Of a DNA stretch of 64,000 nucleotides, positions 61,686 through 64,000 are shown in pieces (position 1 is the stretch's first letter; each line of letters starts with the position of its first letter). Source of the stretch: Stenotrophomonas rhizophila (GTDB taxonomy: Bacteria; Pseudomonadota; Gammaproteobacteria; Xanthomonadales; Xanthomonadaceae); the NCBI RefSeq assembly GCF_001704155.1, contig NZ_CP016294.1, positions 2,229,501-2,293,500 on the forward strand, written 5' to 3'. Position numbers and translations under genes: made by a program. The notes under the pieces are model-generated. The model made no database searches, was not told the DNA's origin, and saw nothing but the letters and a program-made list of their open reading frames with translations.

Positions 61686-62972
61686 TCATTCGCTCACCAC
61701 TGGGATAACGTCAAAGATGGATTTGTTACCGAACACAATCCACTCCGATTCCGAAATCGGTGGCCGGCACCGTTGGGCATAGAGCGCAGCGGGCATTACT
61801 AACGGATCCAGTCGAGACGTTGCCGCATCTTCGGGATCCATTATTAGCACTTCGATCGCACGAGAACGATGTTGGGCGATGTGTTCGCGGTGAGCTGCCA
61901 GCCATTCATATAATGGATCGGCGTCGCGGTAGTCGACGTTGCGGTAGCTCGAGAAACCATCGTAGTGAACGCAACACGCACGAATCAGAACCTTTCGACG
62001 CCAACGACGTTCGCTGCGGCCCTTCTTAAGCTGTCCCGGCGGCGTGTGTGGCTTCGTCTTGGCAAGCTTTGCGAGACGATCGTGCTCCTGCAACAACTCC
62101 TCCTCCGCCCGCGTGATCGCTGCTTGACTAGGCTGAAAACGTGGCGCCCAGTCCACAATCCGGGTTTCGAGCAAAAACCGCCATGTATCAGATGCTTCGT
62201 TGTGATAACGGTAGTGCCGTGGCCACTCAGAACCCAACGCATAGAGCAAGCTTCGGAACATCGCTGCCTGGCTTCGATGCCCCACGTCTTGAGCTTCGCG
62301 ATAGAGCAGTAGCAACAGCAGCAGGCCATCCAAGGACATAAAGCGACTGAAATGCAGATCCAAGGTGGACTTGGAGTCCCATTCCCTTTCGTCTGGAATC
62401 AGACCCAACTCAATGGCATGCAGCTCGTCCCCTGGCTCGATCCGCAGGATCCGGTGGAGCTTGAGCTGCTGGGTCAGCCAGGAATCGCGCTCGGGGAAGC
62501 AGGGCGCGCGGTATGCCAAGTGGTCCCATACCGGGTGCATATAGGCGCGCTGTGTGGCCTTGAAACCTCTTTGGCCTGCTACGTGCTCACGTAGCCAACG
62601 AGGGGGCGTGTAGCCGTCCAGCAGGACGGTTTCGAATCGACGGCCTTGGGACTGGCCCCGCATCAGCCGGTGGCGGGGCGTGTGTCGGTCCAGCACATGG
62701 ACACTGTCTACCTGGGCGGCGGCAAGAACCTCGGCCAGCCAATGCCATGCCCGGACACGGTCGGCGGGCTCGCCAAAGCTTCCTTGGAGTCGTCCGGCAG
62801 GAATAGAGCGTAATTCCCAATAGTGGCGGCAGGTGGCGGGCCCATCATGTGCTTGTATGGCCGCACCTGTCCACTGGAGGGCACTGGTGACCGCATCCGT
62901 CCCGTCCCCAGCCTCAAGCGACTCACAAAAAGAGTGGGCGACAAGCCTGCTTGCGGTGCATGGCGAGCTCAT
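61686..62972 (-). CDS. large hypothetical protein of a mobile-element region
   Basis: A 428-residue frame. The middle has conserved-looking segments (AWHWLAEVLAAAQVDSVHVL, ELHAIELGLIPDEREWD) and a Leu run (LDGLLLLLLLYREAQ) too short and too flanked by charge to be a TM segment. A basic C-terminal region (PPGQLKKGRSERRWRRKVLI) suggests nucleic-acid contact. The ATG at 62972 overlaps the opposite strand start by CATG, so the true start may be different. No family is recognised. Confidence 0.6.
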   Translation of the reverse strand: MSSPCTASRLVAHSFCESLEAGDGTDAVTSALQWTGAAIQAHDGPATCRHYWELRSIPAGRLQGSFGEPADRVRAWHWLAEVLAAAQVDSVHVLDRHTPRHRLMRGQSQGRRFETVLLDGYTPPRWLREHVAGQRGFKATQRAYMHPVWDHLAYRAPCFPERDSWLTQQLKLHRILRIEPGDELHAIELGLIPDEREWDSKSTLDLHFSRFMSLDGLLLLLLLYREAQDVGHRSQAAMFRSLLYALGSEWPRHYRYHNEASDTWRFLLETRIVDWAPRFQPSQAAITRAEEELLQEHDRLAKLAKTKPHTPPGQLKKGRSERRWRRKVLIRACCVHYDGFSSYRNVDYRDADPLYEWLAAHREHIAQHRSRAIEVLIMDPEDAATSRLDPLVMPAALYAQRCRPPISESEWIVFGNKSIFDVIPVVSE

Positions 62973-63168
62973 GGACGGTCAGGCCCTGGCCGCCCTGTTT
63001 AAATTTGGTAGCGACCGCTCCTTTCGGCGGAGCGCCAGCAAAGGGGCGTTGCCGGTGAGCGTATTTCGCGTTCCAGGCCGCCGCGGTTGGTTTGCGCGCA
63101 CACGCGATGTGGGCCTTTGGCTGGCGTCGGTCTCCGCTGCAGGCTCGCCTGACGATTGCCAAGCCTAA
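62887..63168 (+). CDS. HTH-type small regulator of an integrative element
   Basis: A 93-residue frame from GTG 62887 (an ATG at 62971 gives a 65-residue form). The pattern SLLAVHGELMDGQALAALFK and ALPVSVFRVPGRRGWFARTR then DVGLWLAS is common in small proteins of ICEs and Tn7-like elements, which have an AlpA-like HTH. Its start overlaps that of the divergent gene. A strong hairpin lies 74 bp after the stop. Confidence 0.55.
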   Translation: MTASVPSPASSDSQKEWATSLLAVHGELMDGQALAALFKFGSDRSFRRSASKGALPVSVFRVPGRRGWFARTRDVGLWLASVSAAGSPDDCQA

Positions 63169-63242
63169 TGTCCATGCCTTTCCCCAGCCATGCCAAGAGG
63201 AGGATTGTGTAGTCCCACCCTGCCCTAAGCGGAAACGGAAAA

Positions 63243-63263
63243 CCCCCGGGTGCGAACCGGGGG
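63243..63263 (+). terminator. terminator-like hairpin
   Basis: Stem CCCCCGG/CCGGGGG with a seven-base loop, preceded by AAAA and followed by CTTT. Confidence 0.55.
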
Positions 63264-63383
63264 CTTTGGGTGCCACTAAGACTGCTCTAACGGTCTGAAG
63301 GCTACCCCCGTTCTTCGCCGACGTCTACCCCTTCCTCACTGGAAGCCGGGTACGGGCGAACTTGTCCACAACGGAGCCTTCCT

Positions 63384-63710
63384 ATGACAGCTATCCCACT
63401 TGCCCCGGTCGCCTCGCGCCCGGAAGAATCCCGTTTTCTGGTCCTGCGTGTACCCGCTGGCGTCCGCCGGCCTAACTCTCCCCACTTTGCAATCGAATCG
63501 ATTGGGGTGGGGGGAGTACCTGATCTTGCCCCCATCACGTCCCATCGCTGGCCATCGTTTGAGGGACTCGCCCTGCTGGAGCGGCGTTTGGGCGCGCTCA
63601 CCTCGTTGTTCGTCAACAACCTCACGACCCCTGCCGCCATGAAGTGTCGACTGCCACCCCGCGTGGTCGCGGCCGCCCTCCCCACCCCGTCAGAACGGAG
63701 CCATGCATGA
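63384..63710 (+). CDS. hypothetical protein upstream of the TnsA-like gene
   Basis: A 108-residue protein (PEESRFLVLRVPAGVRRPNS, GLALLERRLGALTSLFVNNL). CGGAG lies upstream of the ATG. Its stop overlaps the next start as ATGA, which supports both genes. Unknown function. Confidence 0.6.
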   Translation: MTAIPLAPVASRPEESRFLVLRVPAGVRRPNSPHFAIESIGVGGVPDLAPITSHRWPSFEGLALLERRLGALTSLFVNNLTTPAAMKCRLPPRVVAAALPTPSERSHA

Positions 63711-64000
63711 ACCGCCGCACGGTGGGAGATACGGCGCCTTACGCTGCCCGCGAACTGACCCGTTCGCAGTTGCAGCGCCAAGACATCTATCTATATGAGT
63801 CGCCCAAACTGGGGCGCCGTGTGACGGTCGTGCGGCCGACGGCCTTGGCGCTAGCCTTGGAGTTTGAGTTCTCGCCCGAGATCGAAGCCTACGTAGAGCG
63901 ACCGAGGATACTGCGAGTCGACGGTACCGGGCAGGAGCTTTCGTTCTGGACCCGCACGCACCGTGGTCTGGAACAGTTCCATCTGCTCACGGCTTATCCG
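63707..64000 (+). CDS. TnsA-like endonuclease N-terminal part (cut by window end)
   Basis: The open frame from 63707 gives 98 residues to the window end: RRVTVVRPTALALALEFEFS and PEIEAYVERPRILRVDG. This resembles the N-terminal TnsA-type restriction fold (the E-F-S-P-E-I block and the following RPRI), but the PDF motif with the second catalytic acid is replaced by SFWTRTH. It may be an inactive or divergent relative. The gene is coupled to the preceding one. Identity is by motif recall and incomplete. Confidence 0.4.
   Translation, partial: MNRRTVGDTAPYAARELTRSQLQRQDIYLYESPKLGRRVTVVRPTALALALEFEFSPEIEAYVERPRILRVDGTGQELSFWTRTHRGLEQFHLLTAYP

Overview
The window looks like an accessory-rich stretch of a GC-rich gammaproteobacterial chromosome, most likely from the Xanthomonadaceae (a Stenotrophomonas/Xanthomonas relative). 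This rests on gene content: long type V autotransporters, a compact LysR-linked cupin/hydrolase operon, DUF3606/DUF1264/DUF6766 stress proteins, and a dispersed GTCCGCT...AGCGGAC palindrome found at 13 or more intergenic sites. No rRNA or core housekeeping operon is visible, so genus is inference.

Layout. Positions 1-7728 hold a probable defence island: a ComEC-type metallo-beta-lactamase protein translationally coupled to an E2 (ubiquitin-conjugating-like) protein cut by the window edge; a divergent CapW/BrxR-type WYL regulator with a four-TM protein; and a 1260-residue CHAT (caspase-like) protein. At 8122-8181 and 8839-8898 are two 60-bp integron attC-like sites, each at the 3' end of a small orphan gene on the minus strand, so 8.1-9.3 kb reads as integron cassettes without an integrase in view. 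Positions 9.7-13.5 kb carry a membrane protein and an MFS/SDR/LysR group. Two paralogous autotransporters (14.3-19.1 and 23.1-27.2 kb) flank a tyrosine recombinase, a cupin protein, a rhodanese, a GlxA-type regulator and gene remnants; an orphan NarL/FixJ-type response regulator follows.

Positions 30.2-36.1 kb form a tight minus-strand operon (alpha/beta hydrolase, MFS, cyclophilin-like lipoprotein, two cupins, carboxymuconolactone decarboxylase, frameshifted ABM monooxygenase) with a divergent LysR gene. Positions 38-43.8 kb hold BLUF photoreceptors (one broken), a YciF-like protein, DUF6766, a cysteine hydrolase, a truncated DUF1264 protein and DUF3606. At 43.9-45.9 kb a deletion joins the 5' part of a third autotransporter to the 3' part of an alcohol dehydrogenase. 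Positions 46.1-51.3 kb hold DUF202, an arylsulfatase, an outer-membrane MetA-like protein, DUF4239, a bile-acid/sodium-symporter-like carrier and DUF1622.

Positions 53.1-56.5 kb carry a translationally coupled serine recombinase/ParB/RepB-like trio. A BLUF gene, a second arylsulfatase, a second DEDDh exonuclease and a 103-nt tRNA-like sequence with a duplicated anticodon arm follow. From 61.7 kb to the end are genes that resemble the edge of another mobile element, ending in a TnsA-like protein cut by the window. Many pseudogenes, paralogue pairs and recombinase remnants point to repeated insertion and deletion. The most promising unexplained systems are the E2/MBL/CapW/CHAT neighbourhood, the integron cassettes, the recombinase-ParB-RepB trio and the tRNA-like locus.
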